Below are positions 42,586-50,927 of a DNA stretch of 64,000 nt, piece after piece. This stretch comes from Eubacterium sp. (GTDB lineage: Bacteria; Bacillota; Clostridia; Lachnospirales; Lachnospiraceae), in contig JAILOU010000032.1 in assembly GCA_024690665.1 (NCBI GenBank), forward strand, positions 98,715-162,714, in the 5' to 3' direction. The notes under the pieces are model-generated. The model searched no databases. It had not been told where the DNA came from and saw only the letters and a program-made list of their open reading frames with translations. A program made the position numbers and the translations under genes. Position 1 is the stretch's first letter, and each line of letters starts with the position of its first letter.

Positions 42586-43380
42586 ATGAACCGCATCGAT
42601 CAAAGATTACAGACATTACAAGAAAAAGGCGAAAAAGCATTTATTACATATATGACGGCAGGGCTTCCGGATATGGAGCGCTGCAAGGAACTGATTCGTA
42701 CACAGGAGAAGGCAGGCACGGATGTGATTGAACTTGGAATTCCATTTTCGGATCCTGTTGCAGACGGCCCGGTGATTCAGCAGGCTTCTTATGAATCTAT
42801 ATTACTTGGAACGAATATTACAAAGGTCTTTCAGGCAGTGGAAGAAGTAAGAGGGGAAGGCGTAGAGATTCCAATCGTATTCATGCTTTACTACAACACG
42901 ATTCTGCACTTTGGCGTGCAGGCATTTGTAGACAGATGTCTGCAGGTTGGTGTTGACGGACTGTTGATTCCGGATCTTCCATATGAAGAACAAGGAGAAA
43001 TCAATGCTTGCTTAAATGGACAGGATACAACGTATTTGCTTCAGCTGGTTTCTCCGATTTCGGCAGACCGTATTGAGATGATTACCAAAGAGGCAAAGGG
43101 ATTTGTCTACTGCGTCTCTTCTATGGGGGTTACCGGTCAGGCGGCTGACTTCCATAAGGAAGTTCGCTCTTATCTTGAGAAGGTAAAGGCGGCATCACCG
43201 ATTCCGATTATGATGGGATTTGGTATTCGAAACGCAGAAGATGTTGCGAATCTAAAGGATACGATTGATGGTGCAATCGTGGGAAGTTACTTTATTAATC
43301 TGATGAAACAATATGGCTATGACATGAGCGTTGCGGAGCAGTATATCCGTAAGTTCAAAAAAGAGCTGAACGAAAACTAG
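42586..43380 (+). CDS. trpA: Tryptophan synthase alpha chain
   Basis: 264 residues, a (beta/alpha)8 barrel. TrpA splits indole-3-glycerol phosphate to indole and glyceraldehyde-3-phosphate and passes indole through a tunnel to TrpB. The catalytic acids are E49 in IELGIPFSDP and D60 in VADGPVIQQA. LLIPDLPYEEQ near 125, FVYCVSSMGVTG near 168 and GFGIRNAEDV near 210 confirm the family. GGAGGAG precedes the ATG, and the gene follows trpB by 12 bases. Confidence 0.96.
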   Translation: MNRIDQRLQTLQEKGEKAFITYMTAGLPDMERCKELIRTQEKAGTDVIELGIPFSDPVADGPVIQQASYESILLGTNITKVFQAVEEVRGEGVEIPIVFMLYYNTILHFGVQAFVDRCLQVGVDGLLIPDLPYEEQGEINACLNGQDTTYLLQLVSPISADRIEMITKEAKGFVYCVSSMGVTGQAADFHKEVRSYLEKVKAASPIPIMMGFGIRNAEDVANLKDTIDGAIVGSYFINLMKQYGYDMSVAEQYIRKFKKELNEN

Positions 43381-43404
43381 GCACCAGGCAAAGGAGCGTG
43401 ACTT

Positions 43405-44418
43405 ATGATGGAAATGAAAGAAGCAATTGCAACAACCGCATCCGGAGAGAATCTGACTAAGGCACAGGCTGAAGCAGTTATGGAGATTATGCTGAGCGGA
43501 AAAGCGACGCAGGCACAGATCGGTGCATTTTTGGCCGGCCTTCGACTAAAAGGCGAGACAGTCGATGAAGTGACCGGATTTGCCAATATCTTAAAAGAAA
43601 AAGCGATGAAGATTCATCCTAATGTTAAGAAGTTTATCGATTTTGTGGGAACCGGTGGAGACTGTACCTACAGTTTCAATATTTCTACAACTTCTTCGTT
43701 CGTGGTTGCGGGAGCCGGCGTTCCGGTTGCCAAGCACGGAAACCGCTCGATTTCAAGTAAGTCGGGAGCCGGTGATGTGCTTGAAGCACTTGGGGTAAAT
43801 ATCTTATCAGAGCCTAAGAGAGTGCAAGAAGAAGTAGAGCAGATCGGTCTTGGCTTCATGTTTGCTCCTAACTTTAACCAGTCGATGAAGTATGTCGGTC
43901 AGGCAAGAAAAGAACTTGGCATCAGAACGGTATTTAACATCTTAGGACCACTTGCGAATCCGTCCAATGCAACATATATGTTAATCGGTGTCTATAGTCC
44001 GGATCTGACAGAGACAATTGCCAATGTCATGAAGAACATGGGCGTGGAACATGCAATGGTTGTAAGTGGATATGACAATATGGACGAAATAACATTAACG
44101 GATAAGACCAGAATTTCGGAAGTCAGAAACGGGGAAGTCACAACATATGATATTGCTCCGGAGGACTTTGGATTTGAGCGCGTGAACATGAAGGATCTGC
44201 AAGGCGGAGACGGCACAGAGAATGCGAAGATTACGCGTGGTATTTTAGAAGGAACCGTAACAGGCCCAATGCGTGATATCGTGCTGCTGAATGCGGGCGC
44301 TGCGCTTTATATGGCAGAGGAAGCCGACAGCATTGCGCAGGGAATTGAGATGGCACGTGAGTCCATCGACGAGAAAAAAGCACTGTATGTGCTTGAGGAA
44401 TTAATTCAGGCAGATTAA
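43405..44418 (+). CDS. trpD: Anthranilate phosphoribosyltransferase
   Basis: 337 residues. TrpD transfers the phosphoribosyl group from PRPP to anthranilate, the second step of the branch. FVGTGGDCTYSFNISTTSSF near residue 72 is the PRPP-binding glycine loop. KHGNRSISSKSGAGDVLEALG near 108 and MFAPNFNQSMKYV near 152 are further signatures. Although it acts second, the gene is last in the operon, after trpA, with a 24-base gap holding GGAG. No terminator or promoter separates it from trpA, so it should be under the same T-box. Confidence 0.96.
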   Translation: MMEMKEAIATTASGENLTKAQAEAVMEIMLSGKATQAQIGAFLAGLRLKGETVDEVTGFANILKEKAMKIHPNVKKFIDFVGTGGDCTYSFNISTTSSFVVAGAGVPVAKHGNRSISSKSGAGDVLEALGVNILSEPKRVQEEVEQIGLGFMFAPNFNQSMKYVGQARKELGIRTVFNILGPLANPSNATYMLIGVYSPDLTETIANVMKNMGVEHAMVVSGYDNMDEITLTDKTRISEVRNGEVTTYDIAPEDFGFERVNMKDLQGGDGTENAKITRGILEGTVTGPMRDIVLLNAGAALYMAEEADSIAQGIEMARESIDEKKALYVLEELIQAD

Positions 44419-44461
44419 TCATTATTTTGCTTTCCGGTAATATGAAATAAGTGATGAAAGA

Positions 44462-44495
44462 AGATACCTATTCTATAGCGATAGGTATCTTTTTT
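44462..44495 (+). terminator. Intrinsic terminator of the trp operon
   Basis: AGATACCTAT (44462-44471) and ATAGGTATCT (44481-44490) form a perfect 10-bp stem, followed by six T. Confidence 0.92.
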
Positions 44496-44579
44496 GTGGC
44501 AAATGGAAAAAGGGATATACATTTGTCAATATTTCTGTATAATATAATAGGAAATAAGTATGATTTTTGGAGCGTGAAT

Positions 44580-45593
44580 ATGAAAAAGATGCGGCAGATG
44601 GCTTTGGCGCTTTTGGTTGTTCTTGTCTTTGTAATGACAGGATGCGGCGATACGTCAAGCCAGGATTATGAGACTTACGAAGAAGAAACGCAGGATAGTA
44701 CGGTATCTGCACTATCTGAAGATGACGATGTCGAAGAAGAAGAAGAAGAAACGCAAGAGCCGGAAACTAAACAGACGCAGGCGGAGTCAGAATTTGACAT
44801 AGATGATGTTCCGGAATATTCCGGCGTTGCGGTGTACGAAGTGAACAACAATGAGCCTTTTTTTACAGAAGATGAGATTACGACGGAGGCGTTTGAAGAT
44901 TATGGTGAGTTAGACTCGCTTGGTCGCTGCACAACGGCTTATGCGTGTGTCGGGACAGAAACAATGCCGACCGAGGAAAGAGGCGAGATTGGATCTGTGA
45001 AACCTACGGGCTGGCACACGGTCAAATACAATGGAATTGATGGGAATTATTTATATAATCGCTGTCATCTGATTGCATTTTGCCTTGGAGCGGAAAATGC
45101 AAATGAAAAAAATCTCATTACCGGCACGCGTTATATGAATGTACAGGGGATGCTTCCTTATGAAGAAGATACGGCTTCTTATATAGATGAAACGCAAAAT
45201 CATGTGATGTATCGAGTTACACCGATCTTTGAAGGGGACAATCTTCTGGCAAGCGGCGTCTTGATGGAAGGCTATTCGGTGGAAGATGAGGGCGCAGGAA
45301 TTGATTTTTGCGTTTATTGTTACAATGTGCAGCCGGATGTTACCATCGATTATGCAACTGGGGATTCGAGTGGTGAAGAATACACGGGTTCGACAACTTC
45401 TTCAGAGAGTAAAAAGAACTCGAGCAGCAAGTCAGATGCTGACTATGTGCTTAATACAAATACGATGAAATTTCATTTGCCTACTTGTGCAAGTGTGAAA
45501 CAGATGTCTGAAAAAAATAAGAAGACTTATACAGGGGATCGTCAGGAACTGATTGACATGGGCTACGATCCTTGTGGTAATTGTAATCCGTAG
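44580..45593 (+). CDS. Secreted DNA/RNA non-specific endonuclease lipoprotein with Ada-like metal-binding tail
   Basis: 337 residues. A lipoprotein signal ends in the lipobox VMTGC (C22). An acidic linker (about 30-75) leads to a beta-beta-alpha-metal nuclease domain. Its core is YNRCHLIAFCLG with H163 as the presumed general base, followed by NEKNLITGTRYMN, where an Asn normally holds the magnesium; this resembles the EndA/streptodornase branch. After a Ser-rich spacer, the last 45 residues (KFHLPTCASVKQM ... GYDPCGNCNP) look like the Ada metal-binding domain often found on secreted proteins. It should digest extracellular nucleic acid at the cell surface. The start at 44580 has TGGAG upstream; the upstream frame extension overlaps the trp terminator. 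A LytS-like kinase gene follows after 17 bases. Confidence 0.88.
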   Translation: MKKMRQMALALLVVLVFVMTGCGDTSSQDYETYEEETQDSTVSALSEDDDVEEEEEETQEPETKQTQAESEFDIDDVPEYSGVAVYEVNNNEPFFTEDEITTEAFEDYGELDSLGRCTTAYACVGTETMPTEERGEIGSVKPTGWHTVKYNGIDGNYLYNRCHLIAFCLGAENANEKNLITGTRYMNVQGMLPYEEDTASYIDETQNHVMYRVTPIFEGDNLLASGVLMEGYSVEDEGAGIDFCVYCYNVQPDVTIDYATGDSSGEEYTGSTTSSESKKNSSSKSDADYVLNTNTMKFHLPTCASVKQMSEKNKKTYTGDRQELIDMGYDPCGNCNP

Positions 45594-45610
45594 TTGGAAA
45601 GAGGAGATTT

Positions 45611-46936
45611 ATGATACTTCCAGATGTACTACAATCGATAGAATTTTATGTTAGCATAGAGGTCTGGGCGGCAATCCTGTGTTTTGCAGCGGCCGTGTAT
45701 CGCGCCGTTGGAAGACTGCCAAAAGACGGGCGCTTTAAGATGTGCTCACTTCTTGTGGTTACCGGCTTTATGATGGTCGGCGATGTCGTTGGATGGGGAT
45801 ATAACGGAGTTAGCGGAGAGCACGCAAGACTAATGGTGCTGTTCGGTAATTTCTGGTGCTATTTTGGCCCATATCTGGCGTGCTATATCTATGGCTGGTA
45901 TATGAAAGACTTTATGTCAGATCGCAAGATTACCCATGTGTTTAAGGGAATCTTGTATGTGGATACCATTTATGGAATGGTTACGACTATCATCAGTCAA
46001 TTTAACGGAATGTACTATTATATGGATGCGTCAAATGTCTACCATCGAGGTCCGCTATTTGTGCTATCGCAGATGCTGGGCGTTGTGGTATTTATTCTGG
46101 TCGTGATTATCTTGCTGATTGAACGAAAGTATATTGGCTGGATGATGTTTTGGATCTTCTTTTGCTATGTGGCATTTCCAACGGCGGCGGTTGTCTTTTC
46201 GGTATTTCAGCAGTTGTCGTTCTCGCAGCTTAATCTGGGTATCGCAATTGCCATCTTGATTATGTTCCTGTTTATGATGCATATGCAGCGGCGACTGTTA
46301 GATCAGCAAAAAGCAGAAATTATCCGTAAGGAAAAAGAAATCAATGAGATGCAGATTAGCATCGTGTTGTCACAGATTCAGCCACATTTTATGTTTAACT
46401 GTTTAAATACAATCTATTATCTGTGTGAAAAGGATTCGAAAAAAGCACAGTCTGCAATTGACAACTTTGCAAAATACCTTCGTGGAAATATGGATTCGAT
46501 GAAGACGTCGGAAGCAATCTCATTCCGGCAGGAATTAGATCATGTGAAGACTTATCTTGAACTTGAACAGATGCGTTTTGAAGAAGAACTTGATATTCGC
46601 TACGATCTTCAGGTGGAAAGCTTCTTTATTCCGACGCTTACTCTGCAACCGCTTGTAGAAAATGCGGTAAAGCACGGGGTTGGTAAGAAAATAGGCGGAG
46701 GTACGGTTACTATAAGTACCCAGGAGACGCCAACTGCGTACAAAGTCATCGTGGAAGATGACGGCGTCGGATTTGATCCGGAGTCAAAAAAAGAAGATGG
46801 ACGTACCCATATTGGTATCGAAAATGTACGGCAAAGGTTAAAAGAGATGAGCAATGGCATCCTGATGATAGAATCGGAAGTGGGAAAAGGAACAAAATCC
46901 ACAATTGTTATTCCGAAAAAAAGGCCGAAACAGTAG
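45611..46936 (+). CDS. LytS/YesM-type sensor histidine kinase, no adjacent response regulator
   Basis: 441 residues. About seven membrane segments fill residues 10-225. A short coiled coil (KAEIIRKEKEINEMQ) is followed by the His_kinase domain with SQIQPHFMFNCLNTIYYL, where H259 is the presumed phosphorylated residue. The ATP-binding domain has LQPLVENAVKHGVG near 345, VEDDGVGFDPES near 390 and THIGIENVRQRL. Such kinases usually pair with an AraC- or LytTR-type regulator, but none is encoded on either side. GAGGAG precedes the ATG, and the close spacing to the nuclease gene suggests an operon. The signal sensed is unknown. Confidence 0.9.
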   Translation: MILPDVLQSIEFYVSIEVWAAILCFAAAVYRAVGRLPKDGRFKMCSLLVVTGFMMVGDVVGWGYNGVSGEHARLMVLFGNFWCYFGPYLACYIYGWYMKDFMSDRKITHVFKGILYVDTIYGMVTTIISQFNGMYYYMDASNVYHRGPLFVLSQMLGVVVFILVVIILLIERKYIGWMMFWIFFCYVAFPTAAVVFSVFQQLSFSQLNLGIAIAILIMFLFMMHMQRRLLDQQKAEIIRKEKEINEMQISIVLSQIQPHFMFNCLNTIYYLCEKDSKKAQSAIDNFAKYLRGNMDSMKTSEAISFRQELDHVKTYLELEQMRFEEELDIRYDLQVESFFIPTLTLQPLVENAVKHGVGKKIGGGTVTISTQETPTAYKVIVEDDGVGFDPESKKEDGRTHIGIENVRQRLKEMSNGILMIESEVGKGTKSTIVIPKKRPKQ

Positions 46937-47113
46937 GAAAATCAAGGAGTTACAGAAAACAAGAAAAATTTTTTAGAATTAATTTACATTTGTGTGTCCT
47001 TTCTGTGACCTAAGTACTAGTATTATGTAATCAGAAAAGAAACAACCCCCCCTCATTTTTGAATTTGTATTTAATACGAATTTTAATCCCTCATTTCTTT
47101 TCTATTACTCCTC

Positions 47114-47146
47114 AATCGGTGAGCCCCCCAGCTCGCCGATTTTTTT
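47114..47146 (+). terminator. Intrinsic terminator
   Basis: AATCGGTGAGC (47114-47124) pairs with GCTCGCCGATT (47131-47141), with one G-U pair and loop CCCCCA, followed by a T run. It could end the nuclease-kinase transcript. Confidence 0.88.
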
Positions 47147-47149
47147 GCG

Positions 47150-47299
47150 CGATATTCGATGAAAATGAAAGAAACGCATCACGGAAAACTTGTTTTCATG
47201 TGATGCATTTCTTTTATTTGAGGAGTAACGGACACCGAGATGGAGCGAAGCGGAATCGAGGTGCAGTTACTCCGGTGGCGAAGCCACCATCGAATATCG
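47150..47299. repeat. Compact multi-hairpin element (candidate structured RNA or palindromic repeat)
   Basis: CGATATTCGATG (47150-47161) and CATCGAATATCG (47288-47299) form a perfect 12-bp closing stem. Inside are three hairpins. The first is GCATCAC/GTGATGC (47176-47182 with 47200-47206), extended outward by AAAGAAA/TTTCTTT and inward by GAAAAC-TT-GTTTTC. The second is GGAGTAAC/GTTACTCC (47222-47229 with 47266-47273), holding CACCGAG/TCGAGGTG-like inner pairing. The third is GGTGGC-GAA-GCCACC (47274-47288). Nearly every base is paired. No open frame of note crosses it. It differs from the 10447 and 36013 elements in sequence. Confidence 0.75.
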
Positions 47300-47370
47300 T
47301 GGGCCAGGGGAGGAGTTTAAAAAAATTAGTAAATATTTAATAATTCTTAAGATACAATCCCGAAAGGGCG

Positions 47371-47379
47371 TGCTATAAT
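47371..47379 (+). promoter_or_regulatory. Extended -10 promoter for the Ig/Fn3 protein gene
   Basis: TGCTATAAT at 47371-47379 carries a perfect -10 hexamer with the TGN extension. The region 17 bases upstream (GATACA) is a weak -35 box. The gene starts 45 bases downstream. Confidence 0.5.
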
Positions 47380-47423
47380 GATAGCGGAATGGGAAAGAGA
47401 TATACATTTGGGAGTATGATATT

Positions 47424-48059
47424 ATGAAAAAAGTGGGAAAAGGCATAGCCCTGTTATTGGCGTGCGCAATTGTTGTTACAGGTCTGACGGCAACTATGAC
47501 GCAGGCCAAGGTAAAGACCGGACCTCGGCTTTCTGCGGGGAATTACACATTGACAACAGAATCGGGTCATAACACATTTAATCTTCGTTTGTATGGGGGC
47601 AGGGGAAAGACTGCCTGGTCAGTAACAAGGGGAAGCGATGTTATTTCGCTAAAAAAAGAAAACAAAAGAAATTATACGGTCACGGCAAAGAAAGCGGGAA
47701 CTGCAGTCATTGCCGTCAAGGTTCAAAAAAGTAAAAGAACGCTGCAATGTAAGGTGCAGGTAATCGATTTGAAGGCACCGACCATCAGTGCAAGAGCCGG
47801 CAAAAGCGCCGTCTTACTTCGCTGGAAAGGAATTCAGGCAGCGGATTATTATGAAATATATCGCAGAACCGGCAAGGGAGACTATCATCTGATTCGATCA
47901 TTTACGGATGATGATAAGTCCGGTTATGCATTTGCCGATTATACGGTTGCGTCCGGAGTTGTATATACTTATCGGATTAGGAGCGTACATGGAAAACTAA
48001 AGAGTAACAGTTCAAAACCAGTGACAGTTAAAGTGTTAAAGAGTGGAAAACGGTTTTAA
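47424..48059 (+). CDS. Secreted protein with Ig-like and fibronectin type III-like domains
   Basis: 211 residues. A signal peptide (about 1-28, ending near TQAKV) is followed by a bacterial Ig-like (BIG2-type) unit, seen in AWSVTRGSDVISLKKENKRNY and TAKKAGTAVIAVKV. Then comes a fibronectin type III-like unit with VLLRWKGIQAADYYEIYRR and SGVVYTYRIRSV. No sortase motif, membrane anchor or wall-binding repeat is seen, so it is probably released or held by other contacts. It may bind surface or matrix components. The start has TTGGGAG upstream; promoter and terminator make it a single-gene unit. Confidence 0.82.
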   Translation: MKKVGKGIALLLACAIVVTGLTATMTQAKVKTGPRLSAGNYTLTTESGHNTFNLRLYGGRGKTAWSVTRGSDVISLKKENKRNYTVTAKKAGTAVIAVKVQKSKRTLQCKVQVIDLKAPTISARAGKSAVLLRWKGIQAADYYEIYRRTGKGDYHLIRSFTDDDKSGYAFADYTVASGVVYTYRIRSVHGKLKSNSSKPVTVKVLKSGKRF

Positions 48060-48080
48060 ACACATAGGAATGAGAAGTAG

Positions 48081-48118
48081 AGCAAGCAGACAGGAATTAT
48101 CCATCTGCTTGCTTTTTT
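48081..48118 (+). terminator. Intrinsic terminator
   Basis: AGCAAGCAGA (48081-48090) and TCTGCTTGCT (48104-48113) form a perfect stem followed by six T. Confidence 0.92.
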
Positions 48119-48136
48119 GTATCCTGTATGCACTTC

Positions 48137-48165
48137 TTGACGAGTCAGTATCGCTATGCTAAAAT
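48137..48165 (+). promoter_or_regulatory. Promoter of the amino-acid ABC importer genes
   Basis: TTGACG at 48137-48142 and TAAAAT at 48160-48165 are 17 bases apart. The binding-protein gene starts 54 bases downstream. Confidence 0.7.
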
Positions 48166-48219
48166 TTCCTTTGTTAGTTTACCATGATGAACTGGTAGTA
48201 GAAGAAAGAGGAATCAATT

Positions 48220-49065
48220 ATGAAAAAAAGAACATTGGGAGTTTTATTAACGCTGGCGCTTGCAGGAGGCGTGCTGGCAGGATGTGGTAGCAGCAGTCAG
48301 GAAACAACCGGAAGTGATACAGCTTCATCTACATCTGAGACTACGGCTGATGAATCCGGACGTACACAGTTAATCGTTGGATTTGATGCAGAATATCCGC
48401 CATATGGATATATGGATGATGATGGAGAGTATACAGGTTTTGACTTAGAGCTTGCACAGGCAGTTTGTGATATGGAAGGCTGGGAACTTGTAAAGCAGCC
48501 AATCGACTGGAGTTCTAAGGACGGAGAGTTAAATGGTGGCTCAATCGACTGTATCTGGAATGGATTTACCATGAACGGAAAAGAAGATGACTATGAATGG
48601 TCAGATGCTTATGTAAACAATGAGCAGGTTATCGTGGTAGCAAAAGATTCCGGAATTGAATCTTTAAGTGATCTTGCCGGAAAGATTGTCGGCGTACAGC
48701 AGGCATCGGCAGCACTTGATGTGTTAACCAATGAAGACTATCAAAAAGAACTTGGGGATACATTTGCTGAAATGCAGCAATTTGGTGATTATAATGTAGC
48801 ATTTACAGAACTTACAACAGGTTCTTTGGATGCAGTTGCAATGGACGTTGGAGTTGCACAGTATCAGCTTGAGGAACGTGGTGAAGGCAAATACATGATT
48901 CTTGAGGAAGCATTGAATTCTGAGCAGTATGGAATCGGCTTTAAACTTGGAAATACTTCACTTCGTGATGTTGTAAATGAAGATTTACATAAGCTTGCAC
49001 AGGACGGAACAGTTGCTGAGCTTGCTGAAAAATACGGAATCGCAGATATGATCTGCATCGAATAA
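48220..49065 (+). CDS. Amino-acid ABC transporter substrate-binding lipoprotein (family 3)
   Basis: 281 residues. The lipobox LAGC ends at C22, followed by a Ser/Thr-rich linker. The binding fold shows LIVGFDAEYPPYGYMDDDGEYTGFDLELAQAV and WNGFTMNGKEDDYEWSDAYV, typical of the family 3 proteins that bind polar amino acids such as glutamine, histidine, arginine or cystine. The exact ligand cannot be read from sequence. It is followed by its permease and ATPase genes, the standard order of a compact importer. Confidence 0.93.
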   Translation: MKKRTLGVLLTLALAGGVLAGCGSSSQETTGSDTASSTSETTADESGRTQLIVGFDAEYPPYGYMDDDGEYTGFDLELAQAVCDMEGWELVKQPIDWSSKDGELNGGSIDCIWNGFTMNGKEDDYEWSDAYVNNEQVIVVAKDSGIESLSDLAGKIVGVQQASAALDVLTNEDYQKELGDTFAEMQQFGDYNVAFTELTTGSLDAVAMDVGVAQYQLEERGEGKYMILEEALNSEQYGIGFKLGNTSLRDVVNEDLHKLAQDGTVAELAEKYGIADMICIE

Positions 49066-49089
49066 TATTAAGATAAGAGGTTTTACCTA

Positions 49090-49740
49090 ATGGCAATGGA
49101 TGTAATACTACAACAACTTGCGGGAGGATTCCTTCGTTCACTTGGGATATTTGTGTGGACGCTGGTGCTTTCCGTACCCTTTGGATTTGTGGTTTGTAAA
49201 GGACGCATGTCCAGGATTAAAGTTGTAAGTGGACTTGTGAAAATTTATATTGATATCATGCGTGGTACGCCGCTGATGCTGCAGTTATTTGCGTGGTACT
49301 TTGCTCCGCCTTTGATTTTTGGCGTTCAGATGCCAACGCAGTATCGTTTTGTCGCATTGATTATTGGATTTACGTTAAATTATGCCGCATATTTTGCGGA
49401 AATCTATCGTTCCGGAATTCAGTCAATGCCGGTGGGACAGTATGAAGCAGCCAAGATTTTAGGTTACAGTAAAAAGCAGAGATTCCATAAGATTATTCTG
49501 CCGCAGGTAATCAAGCGCGTGCTTCCGGCTATGACCAATGAAGTTATCACACTTGTGAAGGATACATCGCTTGCATATGCAATTTCCTACAGTGAATTAT
49601 TCGCAATCGCCAAGCAGATTGCGGCAGCGCAGACCACGGTTTCGGTAATTTTTATCGCCGGTGTGTTCTACTTTGTGTTCAACTATATTGTTTCATTTGT
49701 AATGGGACGTATCGAAAAGAAACTTGCATATTATCATTAG
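49090..49740 (+). CDS. Amino-acid ABC transporter permease
   Basis: 216 residues with about five membrane helices, normal for the polar amino-acid permease family. DIMRGTPLMLQLF near residue 54 and the EAA loop YEAAKILGYSKKQRFHKIILPQ near 118 contact the ATPase. VITLVKDTSLAYAIS near 152 is also characteristic. The protein should form a homodimer in the membrane. AAGAGG lies nine bases before the ATG at 49090; a second in-frame ATG six bases later is less well placed. Confidence 0.93.
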   Translation: MAMDVILQQLAGGFLRSLGIFVWTLVLSVPFGFVVCKGRMSRIKVVSGLVKIYIDIMRGTPLMLQLFAWYFAPPLIFGVQMPTQYRFVALIIGFTLNYAAYFAEIYRSGIQSMPVGQYEAAKILGYSKKQRFHKIILPQVIKRVLPAMTNEVITLVKDTSLAYAISYSELFAIAKQIAAAQTTVSVIFIAGVFYFVFNYIVSFVMGRIEKKLAYYH

Positions 49741-49752
49741 GAGGAAGCAAAT

Positions 49753-50511
49753 ATGAATTTGCTTGAAATGAATCATATTCAAAAGCAATTTGACAATCTT
49801 GAAGTGTTAAAGGATATCTCTTTTCACGTAAAAGAAGGCGAGATTTTGTCAATTATCGGACCATCAGGTTCAGGGAAGTCCACATTGTTAAGATGCGCGA
49901 CGATGCTTGAGACCATTGATGGTGGTGAAATTATTTATTTAGATGAAAAGGCAGCTTATGTAGAACATGGCAATGTCATCTACGCAAAGGGCGAAAAGGA
50001 AAAGAAGATTCGAAGTTACTTCGGACTTGTTTTTCAGAATTTCAACCTGTTTCCACATTATAGTGTTCTTAAGAATCTGATGGATGCACCAATCTGTGTG
50101 CAAAAACGTGATAAGGACGAGGTGAAGAAGCAGGCTATGGAACTGCTTGCACAGATGGGGCTTGAAGATAAGGCAGACGCCTATCCGTGTCAGCTGTCAG
50201 GTGGACAGCAGCAGCGAGTGGCGATTGCCAGAGCGCTGGCGCTTAATCCGAAGATTTTGTTCTTTGATGAGCCGACCTCGGCGCTGGACCCGGAACTTAC
50301 CGGGGAGGTTCTTAAGGTTATCCGCTCTCTTGCTGATAAGCATATGACGATGGTAATCGTAACGCATGAGATGGATTTCGCAAAAGAAATCTCTGATCGC
50401 ATTATGTTTATGGATCAGGGAAATGTAATTGTAGAAGGAACGCCACAGGATGTATTTGATTCAGATAATGAACGAATGAAAGGATTCCTTGGAAAACTTA
50501 GTGACAGATAG
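49753..50511 (+). CDS. Amino-acid ABC transporter ATP-binding protein
   Basis: 252 residues. Walker [10 protein letters not shown] is near residue 37-45, the signature [15 protein letters not shown] near 149 and Walker [14 protein letters not shown] near 171. Between Walker A and the Q-loop ([10 protein letters not shown]) there is an insert of about 20 residues ([20 protein letters not shown]) compared with the usual GlnQ, which I have seen in related Clostridia. It powers the permease and binding protein encoded upstream. GAGGA precedes the ATG, and a terminator follows the stop. Confidence 0.94.
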   Translation: MNLLEMNHIQKQFDNLEVLKDISFHVKEGEILSIIGPSGSGKSTLLRCATMLETIDGGEIIYLDEKAAYVEHGNVIYAKGEKEKKIRSYFGLVFQNFNLFPHYSVLKNLMDAPICVQKRDKDEVKKQAMELLAQMGLEDKADAYPCQLSGGQQQRVAIARALALNPKILFFDEPTSALDPELTGEVLKVIRSLADKHMTMVIVTHEMDFAKEISDRIMFMDQGNVIVEGTPQDVFDSDNERMKGFLGKLSDR

Positions 50512-50517
50512 TAACAG

Positions 50518-50549
50518 ACCGCTTTCCGAATATCGGGAAGCGGTTTTTT
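50518..50549 (+). terminator. Intrinsic terminator of the amino-acid importer genes
   Basis: ACCGCTT (50518-50524) and AAGCGGT (50538-50544) pair, with CCGA/TCGG inside, followed by six T. Confidence 0.88.
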
Positions 50550-50618
50550 GTCCCTTAATATTGGACTTTGAATTCCGTATTCTTTAAGCATGAAAAACGC
50601 GCAAGGAGGAATACGAAT

Positions 50619-50840
50619 ATGAAAAGAGAACGAATGACAAGATTTGGAATTATTGTGGTTATGGTGGTTTTATTGTCAGCAGGATGCAGCGGACTGCTCT
50701 ATGCAGTTCTTAGAAGTCTTAATTTTTCAGTGGACAGCGTTGTTGCCTGGGGGTTATTTATGGCATTTGCAGGTGTATGGGGGCTTTGCTTTTTTCGAAC
50801 AAATACAGAAAAAAGAAACAGACGTTACCGCGTGGCGTAA
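50619..50840 (+). CDS. Small two-helix membrane protein
   Basis: 73 residues. Two hydrophobic segments (about 9-30 and 41-59) are flanked by basic residues (MKRERMTR at the start, EKRNRRYR at the end). The first segment contains LSAGC, which resembles a lipobox, but the following hydrophobic run argues for a membrane helix. AAGGAGG lies upstream of 50619, so that ATG is preferred over an earlier in-frame one at 50568. No family recognised. Confidence 0.6.
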   Translation: MKRERMTRFGIIVVMVVLLSAGCSGLLYAVLRSLNFSVDSVVAWGLFMAFAGVWGLCFFRTNTEKRNRRYRVA

Positions 50841-50857
50841 GAAACACTAAGAATAGA

Positions 50858-50887
50858 TTGACAATAAAATAGGGAAATCACTATAAT
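50858..50887 (+). promoter_or_regulatory. Promoter for the cadherin-like protein and ClpC genes
   Basis: TTGACA at 50858-50863 and TATAAT at 50882-50887 are separated by 18 bases. The coding start is 40 bases downstream. Confidence 0.78.
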
Positions 50888-50927
50888 GGAATAGACTATA
50901 GAATCAGAGAGGATATGGTGGCATATT

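Larger units (their letters stand above)
46937..47423 (+). other. 487-base intergenic region with terminator, structured element and promoter
   Basis: After the kinase gene the region is AT-rich, with GAAAATCAAGG and a polyC run CCCCCCC near 47046. The terminator (47114-47146) and the multi-hairpin element (47150-47299) are described separately. TTACTCCTC (47105-47113) can also pair with GAGGAGTAA (47220-47228), so the terminator and element may be alternative folds of one transcript. The last 120 bases hold the promoter and ribosome binding site of the next gene. Confidence 0.6.

Noticed and set aside
47043..47052. Poly-C run as the start of a repeat array or CRISPR leader
   Set aside because: No repeated spacer-like units follow; it is a short homopolymer run before a terminator and hairpin element.
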